Assembly: GCF_007833275.1 (NCBI RefSeq)
Contig: NZ_CP042241.1
Coordinates: 2,046,001-2,110,000 of the forward strand
Source: Salarchaeum sp. JOR-1
Lineage (GTDB): Archaea; Halobacteriota; Halobacteria; Halobacteriales; Halobacteriaceae
Direction of reading: 5' to 3'
DNA: 64,000 nucleotides
The position numbers and the translations under genes are program-made. Below the pieces are notes generated by a model. That model did not search any database. It was not told the DNA's origin and worked only from the letters and a program-made list of their open reading frames with translations. Shown piece by piece: positions 9,752 through 18,181 of the stretch. The number at the start of each line of letters is the position of its first letter. The first letter of the stretch is position 1.

Positions 9752-11310
9752 ATCAGTTCGTCATCGCGCCGTTGCTCGTCGCACTCTGCACAGCCATCCT
9801 CACGCTCCTCACTCGGCGGTTCGGCCGCGCTCAGCGCGCGCTCAGCGTGCTCGGCGGCGTCGGGTACGTCGCCGCCGTCGCGTGGCTCGTCGCGTCGGTG
9901 TACCCCTCGGGCGGCCCCGCGGTCTACCACCTCGGAGACTGGGTCGCGCCGTACGGCATCGTGCTCGTCGCCGACTCGCTGTCAGCGTTCATGCTCGCCA
10001 TCGCGGCCGTCGTCACCCTTCCCGCACTCGTGTACGCGACCCGCCACATCTCCGCGTTCGGCCAGCAGGTGTCCTTCCACCCGCTCTTCCACCTGATGGT
10101 AGTCGGCGTCACCGGCTCCTTCCTCACCGGGGACGTCTTCAACCTCTTCGTCTGGTTCGAGGTAATGTTGCTCTCCAGTTACGTCCTCGTGGTCTTCTAC
10201 TCGGGGCCGGAGCAGACGACCGCGACGCTCCGGTACGTCGTGCTCAACCTCGTCGGGAGCGCCGTCATGCTGCTCGCCATCGGCGGCCTGTACGCCGCGA
10301 CGGGCACGCTCAACATGGCTGACGTGGCGCACCGCCTCGCGAACGCCCAGCAGTACGGCGTCCACGTCACGCCCGTCCTGGGCCTCACCGCGCTCCTGTT
10401 CGCGGTGTTCATGCTGAAGGCCGGCGCGGTGCCCTTCCACTGGTGGGTGCCGGACGCGTACGCCGCCGCGCCCGCGCCCGTCTCCGCCGTCCTCGCGGGC
10501 GTCGTGAAGAAGGTCGGCGTCTACGCCGTCACCCGCCTCTACTTCACCGTGTTCGCCGCCGCGCCGCTCCCCGACCTCGCCCTTCCCGGCGACACCGTCC
10601 TGGGCTTCTTCGGCGTCGTCCTGCTGGCTATCGCCGTCCTGAGCATGCTGTTCGGCGGACTGGCGGCTGTCGGGCAGCGCGACCTCGACCGCCTGCTCGC
10701 GTATTCCAGCATCGGCCAGGTCGGCTTCATCCTCGCCGCACTCGCCGCGGCCGCGCTCCGCCCCGAGTTCGCCGCCGTCGGCATCACCGCCGCGCTCGTC
10801 TACTCGCTCACCCACGCGCTCGCGAAGAGCCTCCTCTTCCTCCTCTCCGGCGTCGTCGAAGACGCCGCGGGGACGAGGCGGCTCGGCGACCTCGGCGGCC
10901 TCGCGCGGCGGTCGCCCGTCGTCGCAGGTTCGTTCCTCGTCGGCGGCCTGGGCCTCGTCGGCATCCCGCCGCTCGTCGGATTCTTCGGGAAGTTCCTCGT
11001 GTTCGACGCGCTCGCACAGACCGACGTGGTCGTCGGCCTCGCGGCGGCGCTGGTGGGCGCGATACTCACCGTCGCCTACGTCTCCGGCGCGTGGAACCGC
11101 GGGTTCTGGGGCGAACCGTCCGCCGCGGTCGACGGCTGGGACGCCGACCCCGTGCAGGTCGCCTGCGTCGTCGCGCTCGCCGTCGGCGTCGTCGCCGCCG
11201 GCGTCGGCTTCAACCCGATTCTGGAGTTCGCGCGCGCCGGCGCGGACGCCGCGCTCGACCGCGCCGCGTACATCACGTCCGTCCTCGAACGCGGGGGTGA
11301 TGCGGCGTGA
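9748..11310 (+). CDS. mnhD: Mrp antiporter subunit D
   Basis: Second antiporter-like subunit (520 residues, NuoM/NuoN type). It has the ion-translocation signature FHWWVPDAYAAAPAPVSAVL near residue 230 and the lysine-containing helix LFAVFMLKAGAVP just before it. The ATG at 9748 is used because it overlaps the mnhC stop (ATGA) and opens directly into the first transmembrane helix. Its stop overlaps the GTG start of mnhE. Confidence 0.93.
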   Translation: MNQFVIAPLLVALCTAILTLLTRRFGRAQRALSVLGGVGYVAAVAWLVASVYPSGGPAVYHLGDWVAPYGIVLVADSLSAFMLAIAAVVTLPALVYATRHISAFGQQVSFHPLFHLMVVGVTGSFLTGDVFNLFVWFEVMLLSSYVLVVFYSGPEQTTATLRYVVLNLVGSAVMLLAIGGLYAATGTLNMADVAHRLANAQQYGVHVTPVLGLTALLFAVFMLKAGAVPFHWWVPDAYAAAPAPVSAVLAGVVKKVGVYAVTRLYFTVFAAAPLPDLALPGDTVLGFFGVVLLAIAVLSMLFGGLAAVGQRDLDRLLAYSSIGQVGFILAALAAAALRPEFAAVGITAALVYSLTHALAKSLLFLLSGVVEDAAGTRRLGDLGGLARRSPVVAGSFLVGGLGLVGIPPLVGFFGKFLVFDALAQTDVVVGLAAALVGAILTVAYVSGAWNRGFWGEPSAAVDGWDADPVQVACVVALAVGVVAAGVGFNPILEFARAGADAALDRAAYITSVLERGGDAA

Positions 11311-11888
11311 ACCTCACCGTGAAGCGCTGGCAGGCGACCGGCGTCGCGCTCGCCGTCCTCTGGCTGTTCGTCAGGGGCGTCCAGTTCACGGCCCGGAACC
11401 TCGCCCAGGAGTTCCTCATCGGCCTCGCGCTCGGCCTCCCGACCGCGTACGTGTTCCGCGAGTTCTTCACCGGCCGCGTCAACCTCGTCCGGCTCGCGCG
11501 CACCGTCCCCTACGCCGTTCTCTACATCGCCGTGTTCCTCTGGGAACTCCTCACCGCGAACTTCGACGTGGCGCGCCGCGTCGTCGACCCCCGCCTCCCG
11601 ATCGAACCGCGCGTCGTGACGGTGCCGCTGCGGGTCGAACGCGACATCGCCATCACGACCATCGCGAACAGCATCACGCTCACACCCGGCACGCTCACTA
11701 TGGACTACGACGACGACCAGAACGCGCTCTACGTACACGCAATGGCCGCCACGACGGACGACGACGTCCTCGACCCCATCCGGACGTGGGAGGACTACGC
11801 GCTCGTCATCTTCGACGAGGAACTGAAACCCGGCGACCCCGTCCCCGAGCGGGACGCGGAGAACGGGGGTGAGTCCGGTGGCGAGTGA
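11307..11888 (+). CDS. mnhE: Mrp antiporter subunit E
   Basis: A 193-residue MnhE-family protein. The N-terminal roughly 75 residues are hydrophobic (at least two membrane helices). The C-terminal soluble part carries the family segment TIANSITLTPGTLTMDYD. It starts with GTG overlapping the mnhD stop (GTGA). The acidic C-terminal tail, rich in Asp/Glu/Gly, is a halophilic adaptation. Confidence 0.92.
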   Translation: MNLTVKRWQATGVALAVLWLFVRGVQFTARNLAQEFLIGLALGLPTAYVFREFFTGRVNLVRLARTVPYAVLYIAVFLWELLTANFDVARRVVDPRLPIEPRVVTVPLRVERDIAITTIANSITLTPGTLTMDYDDDQNALYVHAMAATTDDDVLDPIRTWEDYALVIFDEELKPGDPVPERDAENGGESGGE

Positions 11889-12174
11889 GGCCGCCGTCCC
11901 CGCGTTCCTCGACGACGCGATTCAGGCGTCGCTGGTCGTCGCCGCGCTCCTCACGCTCGCCTGCAGCTATCGCGTGATTCAGGGGCCGACCGTCCCGGAC
12001 CGCGTCGTCGCGCTGGACACCATCGGAACGAACGTCGTCGCAATCGGCGTCCTGTTCGCGCTCGCGACCGGCCGCGGCCTGTTCGTCCTGATCGGCCTCG
12101 TCCTGGCCATCGTCGGGTTCGTCAGCACCGTCACCGTCGCGAAGTACGTCATCGAGGGGGACATCATCCAATGA
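11869..12174 (+). CDS. mnhF: Mrp antiporter subunit F
   Basis: A 101-residue MnhF/PhaF-family protein with three hydrophobic helices and the family motif YRVIQGPTVPDRVVALDTIG. Two GTG starts are possible, at 11869 and 11878; both lie inside the mnhE 3' end. The later one would give 98 residues. Overlaps mnhG by ATGA. Confidence 0.9.
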   Translation: MSPVASEAAVPAFLDDAIQASLVVAALLTLACSYRVIQGPTVPDRVVALDTIGTNVVAIGVLFALATGRGLFVLIGLVLAIVGFVSTVTVAKYVIEGDIIQ

Positions 12175-12497
12175 ACACGCTCACCGCCGCCGTCGTCGCC
12201 GCGCTGCTCGTCGTCGGAAGCGCCTTCCTCACCATCGGCACGCTCGGACTGCTCCGCCTGCCCGACGTGTACAACCGGATGCACGCGACGTCGAAGGCGA
12301 CCACGCTCGGCGCGGCGTCAATCTTCCTCGCGGGCTTCGTCTACTTCGGCCCCTCGGGCGCGGGGCTCACGTCGCTCGTCGGCATCGCCTTCCTCTTCCT
12401 CACCACGCCGACCGGCGCGCACATGATCTCGCGCTCCGCGCAGAAGATGGGCGTCGAGTTCTTCGGGAACGCCGACTGGCCCGAGGACGACGACTAA
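12171..12497 (+). CDS. mnhG: Mrp antiporter subunit G
   Basis: A 108-residue MnhG/PhaG-family protein: three hydrophobic segments with the conserved LGLLRLPDVYNRMHATSKAT at about residues 24-43. Last gene of the mnhABCDEFG operon. Its stop overlaps, tail to tail, the 3' end of the next gene on the other strand by 4 bp. Confidence 0.92.
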   Translation: MNTLTAAVVAALLVVGSAFLTIGTLGLLRLPDVYNRMHATSKATTLGAASIFLAGFVYFGPSGAGLTSLVGIAFLFLTTPTGAHMISRSAQKMGVEFFGNADWPEDDD

Positions 12498-12748
12498 CCA
12501 CGCCGGTTTTCCATGACGCGGGTCGCGGCGTAACAGACGGCCGCGTACGAACAGACGAACGAAACTATCGTCGTCGCGACGCCGAGGAGCGACGAGTAGG
12601 AGACGACGCGTTCGAGAACGGAGAGCGCGCCGAGCGCGACCACGAACGTGAGCGCGCCAGTGAGCACGGCCACACCGACCGCAACGCCCGTCGAGTCGAA
12701 CGAGGTCAGTTCGCTCCAGCGCGTCCGCACACTGTCGAGGGAGGGCAC
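12494..12748 (-). CDS. Small membrane protein of unknown function
   Basis: An 84-residue protein with two clear hydrophobic segments (about residues 22-46 and 52-75), a polar N-terminus and a basic C-terminus. I do not recognise a family. It lies between the Mrp operon and coaBC, starts 25 nt after the coaBC stop on the same strand, and may be co-transcribed with coaBC. Confidence 0.6.
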   Translation of the reverse strand: MPSLDSVRTRWSELTSFDSTGVAVGVAVLTGALTFVVALGALSVLERVVSYSSLLGVATTIVSFVCSYAAVCYAATRVMENRRG

Positions 12749-12773
12749 GACCGACGCTAGCGAAGCCGGGTTG

Positions 12774-13940
12774 TTAGTCGTTCTGCCGGTCGAGAACGCG
12801 CGCGAGTTCGTCCGCGACTCTGAGTCCGAGCGCGTCCTTCGTCCCCGTGAACTCGGTGTGTTCGTCGGCGTCCACGAGGAGCGCGCGGGTGTCCTCGCCG
12901 CCCATGACGCTCGCGTCGTTCGCCACGACGAAGGAGAGGCGGGCGCGCTCCAGGGTCTTGCGGGCCTGTTCGAGCATCGCGTCGTCCTCGCCCGAGGTCT
13001 CGGCCTTGAACCCGACGATGGCGAGGTCGGGGTGGGTCTCTCGGAGTTCGTCGATGAGTTTCGGCGTGGGTTCGAGGTCGAGCGTGAGTTCCTGGCCGCT
13101 CCGAATCTTCTCGGGACTGGGATCGACGGTGTAGTCGCTGATGGCGGCGGCGGAGACGAGGGCGTCGGCGTCCCGGCAGGCGTCGAGCGTCGCGTCCAGC
13201 ATCTCCGCGGCGGACTCGACGCGTTCGACGGTCGCGTAGGGGGCGTCGTCGCCGTCGTGCACGAGGGTCACGTCGGCCCCGCGGACGTAGCACGCGCGGG
13301 CGACTGCGCGACCGGTCTTGCCGGACGCGCGGTTCGTGAGCACGCGCACGGGGTCGATGCGTTCGCTCGTCGCGCCCGACGTGACGACGACGCGTTTGCC
13401 GTCGAGCGGTCGGTCGCCCGCGGCGCGCGCGACATCGAGGCAGATGGCGTCCTCGGTCGCGATTTTCGCCTTCCCCTCCTCGACGCGCGGGTCGACGAAG
13501 GAGACGCCCCAGGACTGCACGCGGTCGATGGCGTCGAGCACGCCGGGGTGGTCGTACATCGGTTCGTGCATCGCGGGCGCGACGACCACGGGGACGTCCG
13601 CGCCGAGCGCGGTGGTCGCACACGTGGTCACGGGCGTGTCGTCAACGGCGCTCGCTACCTTCCCGACGGTGTTCGCGGTGGCGGGCGCGACGAGGAACAC
13701 GTCCGCCCAGCCGTCGCGACCGCAGAGTTCGACGTGCTCGACGCCGCCCGTGATATCGGTGACGACGTCGTTGTCGGTGGCGAACTCGACCGCCCACGGG
13801 TGGACGATGGACTGCGCGCTCTCCGTCATCACGGCGCGGACGGACGCGCCGCGGCGGCGGAGTTCGTGCGCCAGCTCGACTACCTTCACCGCCGCGATGC
13901 TCCCGGAGACGCCGAGCGCGACGTTCACTCCCTCCAGCAT
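12774..13940 (-). CDS. coaBC: Bifunctional phosphopantothenoylcysteine decarboxylase / phosphopantothenate-cysteine ligase
   Basis: Coenzyme A biosynthesis enzyme of 388 residues. The N-terminal flavodoxin-like CoaC half begins with VNVALGVSGSIAAVK, and the HPWAVEFATDNDVV segment is the CoaC-type active-site region. The C-terminal CoaB half starts at about residue 185 with VVVTSGATSERIDPVRVLTN, followed by RASGKTG. I chose the ATG at 13940 (MLEGVNVAL) rather than an upstream one because the extra 18 residues are not family-like and an AT-richer patch lies about 28 nt before 13940. Length is normal for archaeal CoaBC. Confidence 0.93.
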   Translation of the reverse strand: MLEGVNVALGVSGSIAAVKVVELAHELRRRGASVRAVMTESAQSIVHPWAVEFATDNDVVTDITGGVEHVELCGRDGWADVFLVAPATANTVGKVASAVDDTPVTTCATTALGADVPVVVAPAMHEPMYDHPGVLDAIDRVQSWGVSFVDPRVEEGKAKIATEDAICLDVARAAGDRPLDGKRVVVTSGATSERIDPVRVLTNRASGKTGRAVARACYVRGADVTLVHDGDDAPYATVERVESAAEMLDATLDACRDADALVSAAAISDYTVDPSPEKIRSGQELTLDLEPTPKLIDELRETHPDLAIVGFKAETSGEDDAMLEQARKTLERARLSFVVANDASVMGGEDTRALLVDADEHTEFTGTKDALGLRVADELARVLDRQND

Positions 13941-14000
13941 TCGTCCGAGTGGAGGGCGAGCACCGCCAAAGTAGTTTGGAGAAGCTACCGCCACCCCAAC

Positions 14001-14008
14001 ATATAATT
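14001..14008 (+). promoter_or_regulatory. TATA box of the lipoprotein gene at 14031
   Basis: ATATAATT, about 27 nt before the ATG at 14031; predicts a leaderless mRNA. One of the clearest TATA boxes in the window. Confidence 0.6.
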
Positions 14009-14030
14009 GGGTTCGTGACAGGCCTGAGGT

Positions 14031-14525
14031 ATGAGACGGCGGGCGTTCGCGTCGGCGGTCGCGCTCGCGGCGCTCACTGGGTGTAGCGCGCGCTCCGCAA
14101 CGCCGACGCTCCGCTCGCGGACGAGTCAGTCGTTCCCGGACGCCTGTGCGAACGCATCAGTCGGCGGCGAGGTGCGGGAGGTGACGTTCGCGGACGCGCC
14201 CCGGTTCGTCGGGGACGGCGCGCGGGGGATAGACGTGCACCGGTCGCTCCCCGACTGGCACGACGCACTCCCGGAGTACGCGGCGTCGTTCGTCGCGGAG
14301 ACGGACTTCGCGGAGCGCGCGCTCGCGGTGGTGTTCGTGCGGAACCGGGCGCGGCCGCGCGCGGCGTGTCTCACGGGGTTCGACCGCTACGACGGCACGC
14401 TCCGAGCGCGCGTCGCGGTGGACACGACCATTGCGGGCGCGGAGACGACGAAGGTCTGGTTCGTGCGGCGCGGGACTGCGGCGCTGGACGCGACGTACGC
14501 GGTGCGCGTCGTCGACCACGCGTAG
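14031..14525 (+). CDS. Putative lipoprotein of unknown function
   Basis: A 164-residue exported protein. The N-terminus MRRRAFASAVALAALTGC has an Arg-rich start, a hydrophobic stretch and a lipobox LTGC (Cys18), so membrane anchoring by lipid modification is likely. The mature part is acidic, with no recognised domain; three further Cys could form a disulfide. A leaderless promoter precedes it. Confidence 0.65.
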   Translation: MRRRAFASAVALAALTGCSARSATPTLRSRTSQSFPDACANASVGGEVREVTFADAPRFVGDGARGIDVHRSLPDWHDALPEYAASFVAETDFAERALAVVFVRNRARPRAACLTGFDRYDGTLRARVAVDTTIAGAETTKVWFVRRGTAALDATYAVRVVDHA

Positions 14526-14550
14526 CTCGCAAATATACCATCCGGAGCAT

Positions 14551-14648
14551 ATTTTTATGTAGCGCTATTTCAATGAGTCGAGTGGTGGTCGGCCGCTGAC
14601 AGCGTCTGTCATCCAACCACTTCCAACGCCGTCGTGCCGACCACCGCT
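14551..14648 (+). ncRNA. Candidate small structured RNA (or bidirectional terminator)
   Basis: A TATA-like box (14551-14559, ATTTTTATG) predicts transcription starting near 14581. Exactly there begins a 13-bp stem: 14581-14593 pairs with 14636-14648 (one G-U pair), enclosing a second hairpin, TGACAG/CTGTCA, at 14597-14602 and 14606-14611. No coding frame fits. It lies between convergent genes, so a terminator is the main alternative, but the match of box spacing and stem start favours a transcribed RNA. Confidence 0.35.
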
Positions 14649-14746
14649 CCACCGAGGAGCAAGCGAGGATATTGGTTCCGTCCTTTTGAGTTTTGTTATC
14701 CAATAATAGCCGTAGAAATAATGTGTCGTGGTATCGTTCGACGAAG

Positions 14747-15469
14747 TCAGTCCTCGACAGACGGATGCATGGTCGGCGTGTCCGGGTGGCGCTCGCTGAA
14801 CGCCTCCCGCATCCGCTCCATCGACGCGCGCTCGCGGCGCTCGCGCTCCGCCTCGTCGATCTCCTCACAGCCCGGCGGAACCTCGCGACCGCGACCGGTG
14901 AAGTATCCCTCGGGCGCGACCCAGTCGTGGTAGAACGGCACGTCCGAGTCCTCGAGGAGGCTGAGCGCGGCCTCCGCGCCGCTCCCCGCGGAGACGACCG
15001 CCTGATGGTAGCGGCCCGCGACCCGGCCCGCCGCGTAGAGCCCGGGAACGCCGGTGCGGCCCTGGCCGTTCGTGTCGAGGTACGTCTTCGTCCCCTGCTC
15101 GATGAAGTCGAGGCCGAGGCCGTCGAGGAACGACGCGTCCGACCACGAGGAGACGACGACGAAGTCGAACTCGTAGGTCTCGTCGGCGGTGACCTCGAAG
15201 CCGGCGGCGGCCGCGTCCACGCCCATCACTTCGGCGTCCACGACGCTCGCGCCCGCTTCGGTCGCCTGCTCGCGCGTCAGGTCGAGGAAGGTTCGGGGGT
15301 TGACGCCCGCGGGGAACCCGGGGAGGTTCTCGACGTGCGCGTTCCGCGCGAAGATGGATTCGCCCGCGTCGAACACGGTCGTTTCGAGGCCGGCGCGCGC
15401 GGTGAAGGTCGCCGCAGTGAGGCCGGCGACGCCGCCGCCGACAATGCCAACGGTGGGTGTCTCGGACAT
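14747..15469 (-). CDS. Reduced thioredoxin-reductase-like FAD protein
   Basis: A 240-residue flavoprotein resembling thioredoxin reductase but much shorter than the usual 310-330 residues. FAD-binding GIVGGGVAGL (about residues 8-17) and the second FAD motif near GVPGLYAAGRVAGRYHQAVV are present. The central NADPH domain and the CxxC redox pair are missing: the sequence passes directly from the first half to the C-terminal FAD half. I chose the ATG at 15469 because the Rossmann fold starts there. Role unknown; it may receive electrons from a partner or sense redox state. Confidence 0.75.
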   Translation of the reverse strand: MSETPTVGIVGGGVAGLTAATFTARAGLETTVFDAGESIFARNAHVENLPGFPAGVNPRTFLDLTREQATEAGASVVDAEVMGVDAAAAGFEVTADETYEFDFVVVSSWSDASFLDGLGLDFIEQGTKTYLDTNGQGRTGVPGLYAAGRVAGRYHQAVVSAGSGAEAALSLLEDSDVPFYHDWVAPEGYFTGRGREVPPGCEEIDEAERERRERASMERMREAFSERHPDTPTMHPSVED

Positions 15470-15550
15470 AGCGGGGGGAAGGCGGCGGGGATTGAGAAGC
15501 GTCCCGGTTCCGGCGAGCGAACTAAGCCCCGGGCGAACCCAGGTCGGGGC

Positions 15551-16054
15551 GTGAACAGGCTCTCGGTCAGCACCGTCGTCCGCATCCCGCCGAGCGAGGC
15601 GTACGAGTTCCTCCTGGACTTCCCCGGATACGCCGCGTACTCGAAGCACCTCACAGGCGTCGACCAGTCCGGCGACGGCGGCCCCGGCACGCGGTACCGC
15701 CTCCACTTCTCGTGGTGGAAACTCACCTACACCGTCCACTCAGCGGTGACGGACGTGGAGCCGCCACACCGCATCGAGTGGGCGGTGACGAGAGACCTCG
15801 ACGCGAGCGGGCGCTGGCGAATCGACCCCGTGGAGACCGAGTCGGGCGCGGGGTCGCGGGTGACGCTCGAAGTCGAGTACGACCCGGCGTCGGCGGACAA
15901 CGCGGTGTCGCTCCCGGCGTTCGTCAGCCTCGACTGGGTGGTGGGGAAAGCGGCGACCCACGTCGTCGAGGAGGGCGAACGCGTCGTCGAGCGCATCGTC
16001 GCCGACCTCGAAGGGGAGCGCCGGGACGTAGACCTCCGGGTGTCGACCGACTGA
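15551..16054 (+). CDS. SRPBCC (polyketide cyclase / COQ10-like) family protein
   Basis: A 167-residue protein of the START/SRPBCC fold, which binds hydrophobic ligands in a deep cavity. The N-terminus LSVSTVVRIPPSEAYEFLLD and the following FPGYAAYSKH are typical of COQ10/ribosome-association-toxin-like members, with a C-terminal amphipathic helix. GTG at 15551 is the most plausible start because the family begins there. Ligand unknown; haloarchaeal relatives are annotated only by fold. Its 3' end faces the NAD-kinase-like gene, 11 bp away. Confidence 0.8.
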   Translation: MNRLSVSTVVRIPPSEAYEFLLDFPGYAAYSKHLTGVDQSGDGGPGTRYRLHFSWWKLTYTVHSAVTDVEPPHRIEWAVTRDLDASGRWRIDPVETESGAGSRVTLEVEYDPASADNAVSLPAFVSLDWVVGKAATHVVEEGERVVERIVADLEGERRDVDLRVSTD

Positions 16055-16065
16055 CGGCGGAGCTG

Positions 16066-16806
16066 TCAGGAGTCGAAGAACCCGGTCGTCTCGGGCGTGG
16101 TGACGACGGGGAGCGTGCCGCCGTGGTCGATGCGGACGGTCGTGTCGTGGTCGAGCGTGGCGACCTCGCGGTCGTCCACGAGCAACACCACGTCGGCGGT
16201 CTCGCGCTCGACGGTGAGGTCGGTCGGGAGCGGGAGCACCCAGTTCGACTGGTCGACGCGGAACGGCGCGACGGGGACGACGGAGACGGCGTCCACGCCG
16301 GGCGCGACGACGGGGCCGTCAGCGGCGCTCCCGTACCCCCTGCTGCCGGCGGCCGTAGCGACCGTGACGCCGTCCGCGCGCACCGTATCGACGGTCTCGT
16401 TCGCCGCGTGGACGCCGTACTCGGAGATGCGCGCGGGTTCGGCCGTGACGACCATCGCGTCCGCGAGCGCCCGGTACGTCTCGCCGTCCGCGCGAACGGA
16501 CAGGAGCGGCGCCGGGTGGACGCCCGCGCTCCCGACGAACGCGTGCGTCATCGCGTTCGCGCGCCGGTTCCAGCGGGCGGACGGGACGCCCGGCACGTCC
16601 CCGAGCGCGAGAACGGGCGCGTCAGCGTCGGCGCGCACGAGGTCGTAGAGCGCTGACTCGCCGTCCACGACCACGAGATCCGCGTCCGTTACAGCGCTCG
16701 CGTCGCCCGTCACGGCGTCGCGGTCGTGCTCAGCGACGAACGCCGCGAGGTCGTCGGCGCGCTCGCCGAGCACGCCCACCGTCTCCACGTCCGAGAGTCC
16801 CGGCAT
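16066..16806 (-). CDS. Divergent NAD-kinase-like protein
   Basis: A 246-residue homologue of ATP-NAD kinase. The C-terminal half retains the shape of the NAD-binding region, with TAAGSRGYGSAADGPVVAPG in place of the usual TPTGSTAYSLSAGGP. The N-terminal GGDGT motif needed for ATP/NAD binding is not present (VVVDGESALYDL stands near its place). I infer that kinase activity is lost or altered; this may be a second, non-canonical paralogue. It starts 3 nt after the M28 peptidase stop, so the two are co-transcribed. Confidence 0.7.
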   Translation of the reverse strand: MPGLSDVETVGVLGERADDLAAFVAEHDRDAVTGDASAVTDADLVVVDGESALYDLVRADADAPVLALGDVPGVPSARWNRRANAMTHAFVGSAGVHPAPLLSVRADGETYRALADAMVVTAEPARISEYGVHAANETVDTVRADGVTVATAAGSRGYGSAADGPVVAPGVDAVSVVPVAPFRVDQSNWVLPLPTDLTVERETADVVLLVDDREVATLDHDTTVRIDHGGTLPVVTTPETTGFFDS

Positions 16807-16809
16807 CGG

Positions 16810-18117
16810 CTACCCGTCGTAGGGCCAGTCGCCGGTGATCTTCATCCCCTTCGCCTTGTCCTCGTCCTCCAGCTGGCTCGCGATGTCCGCGGGGCTGGCG
16901 TGCGCGACCGCGAACTCGTCGCTCGCGAGGTCGACGGCGAGGTCGGTGAGGAGGATGGCCTGCTCGCGGAAGTCCCGGGCGTCGAGCTTATCGAGGGTGT
17001 CCGCGAACGTGTGCCCCCACCCGCGGCCCTCGTCGCCCGTCTCGCTCATCACGTGGTAGCCGGGGACGCCCCACTGCGTGTACGGCCAGTGGTCGGAGTG
17101 CGGGCCGAGTTCGGGCGTCGTCGTCACCGGATGGTCGAACCGCTCACCCACCCGCTCGGCGGCGTCCGCGAGCGCGTCGAACCCGTGCGTCGTGAAGGAG
17201 AGCGTGCGGCCGCGCACGACGCCGTCGAAGTTCAGCACCGCCCGAATCGTGTCGTGGTCGCGCTTCTCGGCGTCGTACTCGGAGCCGACGAGACCGACCT
17301 CCTCCGCGCCGAACGCCACGAAGTGAACCGTCGTGTCGAGTTCGTCCTCGCGCTCGGCGAGCGTGCGCGCGAGCTCCACGACCATCGCCGTGCCCGCGCC
17401 GTTATCCATCGCGCCCTCCGCGATGTCGTGGGCGTCCACGTGGCTCGTGACGAGGAGTTCCTCGGTCGTGTCGGGGCCGAGCGTCGCGTGCACGTTCTGA
17501 CTCGTCGCGTCCGGCGTCTCCGCGTCCACGGAGACGGACACGTCGTCGCCAGCGAAGCGCCGGGAGAGCCGGGCCCCGACCTCCTTCGACACGCCGACTG
17601 CGGGGATGTCGCCGATAGGGGCGTCCGCGTTCCCGACGCTCCCCGTCGGCGGCAGACAGCCCTCGACGTGGTTCCGGAAGACGAACGCGGCCGCGCCGCC
17701 CTCGACGGCGTAGTAGTACTTCTCGCGGCGGTGGATGAAGCGGTCGAAGTGGTCGGGGACGTTCGACGCGACCATCACCACCTTCCCCTCGATATCGTGC
17801 TCTTCGAAGTCCGCGGGGAGGCCGTACCCGAGATCCACGAACTCGCCCCCCACCTCGCCGGCGGGCGACCGCGGGAGCGCGATGCAGTCCTGGGCGGTGT
17901 CGCCCGCCTCGATGCGCGAACGCCCCCGCTCCCAGCCCTGGATCTCGAACTCGTCGAGCCACGCGTCCTCTGTGTACTCCGCGAGCGCGTCCCGGGTCGC
18001 CTCCGCGGCCTCCCGCTCGCCGTCGCTTCCGGCCATCCGGTCGCCCACGTCAACGAGTCGTTCGAGGTGGTTCCAGCCAGCGTCAGACGTGAAGGTGTCG
18101 CCGATCCAGTCGGTCAT
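16810..18117 (-). CDS. M28 family zinc metallopeptidase
   Basis: A 435-residue aminopeptidase-type protein. M28 metal ligands are readable as HVDAHD (first His/Asp), the bridging Asp in EGAMDNGAG, the catalytic Glu pair in FGAEEVGLVGS, and the last His in HSDHWPY. A PA-type insert (about residues 120-190) precedes the catalytic half. No signal peptide is seen, so it is probably cytoplasmic. Substrate not deducible. It leads a two-gene unit with the NAD-kinase-like gene. Confidence 0.88.
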   Translation of the reverse strand: MTDWIGDTFTSDAGWNHLERLVDVGDRMAGSDGEREAAEATRDALAEYTEDAWLDEFEIQGWERGRSRIEAGDTAQDCIALPRSPAGEVGGEFVDLGYGLPADFEEHDIEGKVVMVASNVPDHFDRFIHRREKYYYAVEGGAAAFVFRNHVEGCLPPTGSVGNADAPIGDIPAVGVSKEVGARLSRRFAGDDVSVSVDAETPDATSQNVHATLGPDTTEELLVTSHVDAHDIAEGAMDNGAGTAMVVELARTLAEREDELDTTVHFVAFGAEEVGLVGSEYDAEKRDHDTIRAVLNFDGVVRGRTLSFTTHGFDALADAAERVGERFDHPVTTTPELGPHSDHWPYTQWGVPGYHVMSETGDEGRGWGHTFADTLDKLDARDFREQAILLTDLAVDLASDEFAVAHASPADIASQLEDEDKAKGMKITGDWPYDG

Positions 18118-18181
18118 ACCGGAGAGTCCACGCAGGACGCACCTAACGGTTACGGGAGACCGAGCGGGTTGCCGGTACGGC

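Noticed and set aside
14581-14648. Inverted repeat considered as terminal repeats of an insertion sequence
   Set aside because: The arms are only 13 bp and about 40 bp apart, with no transposase or flanking direct repeats.
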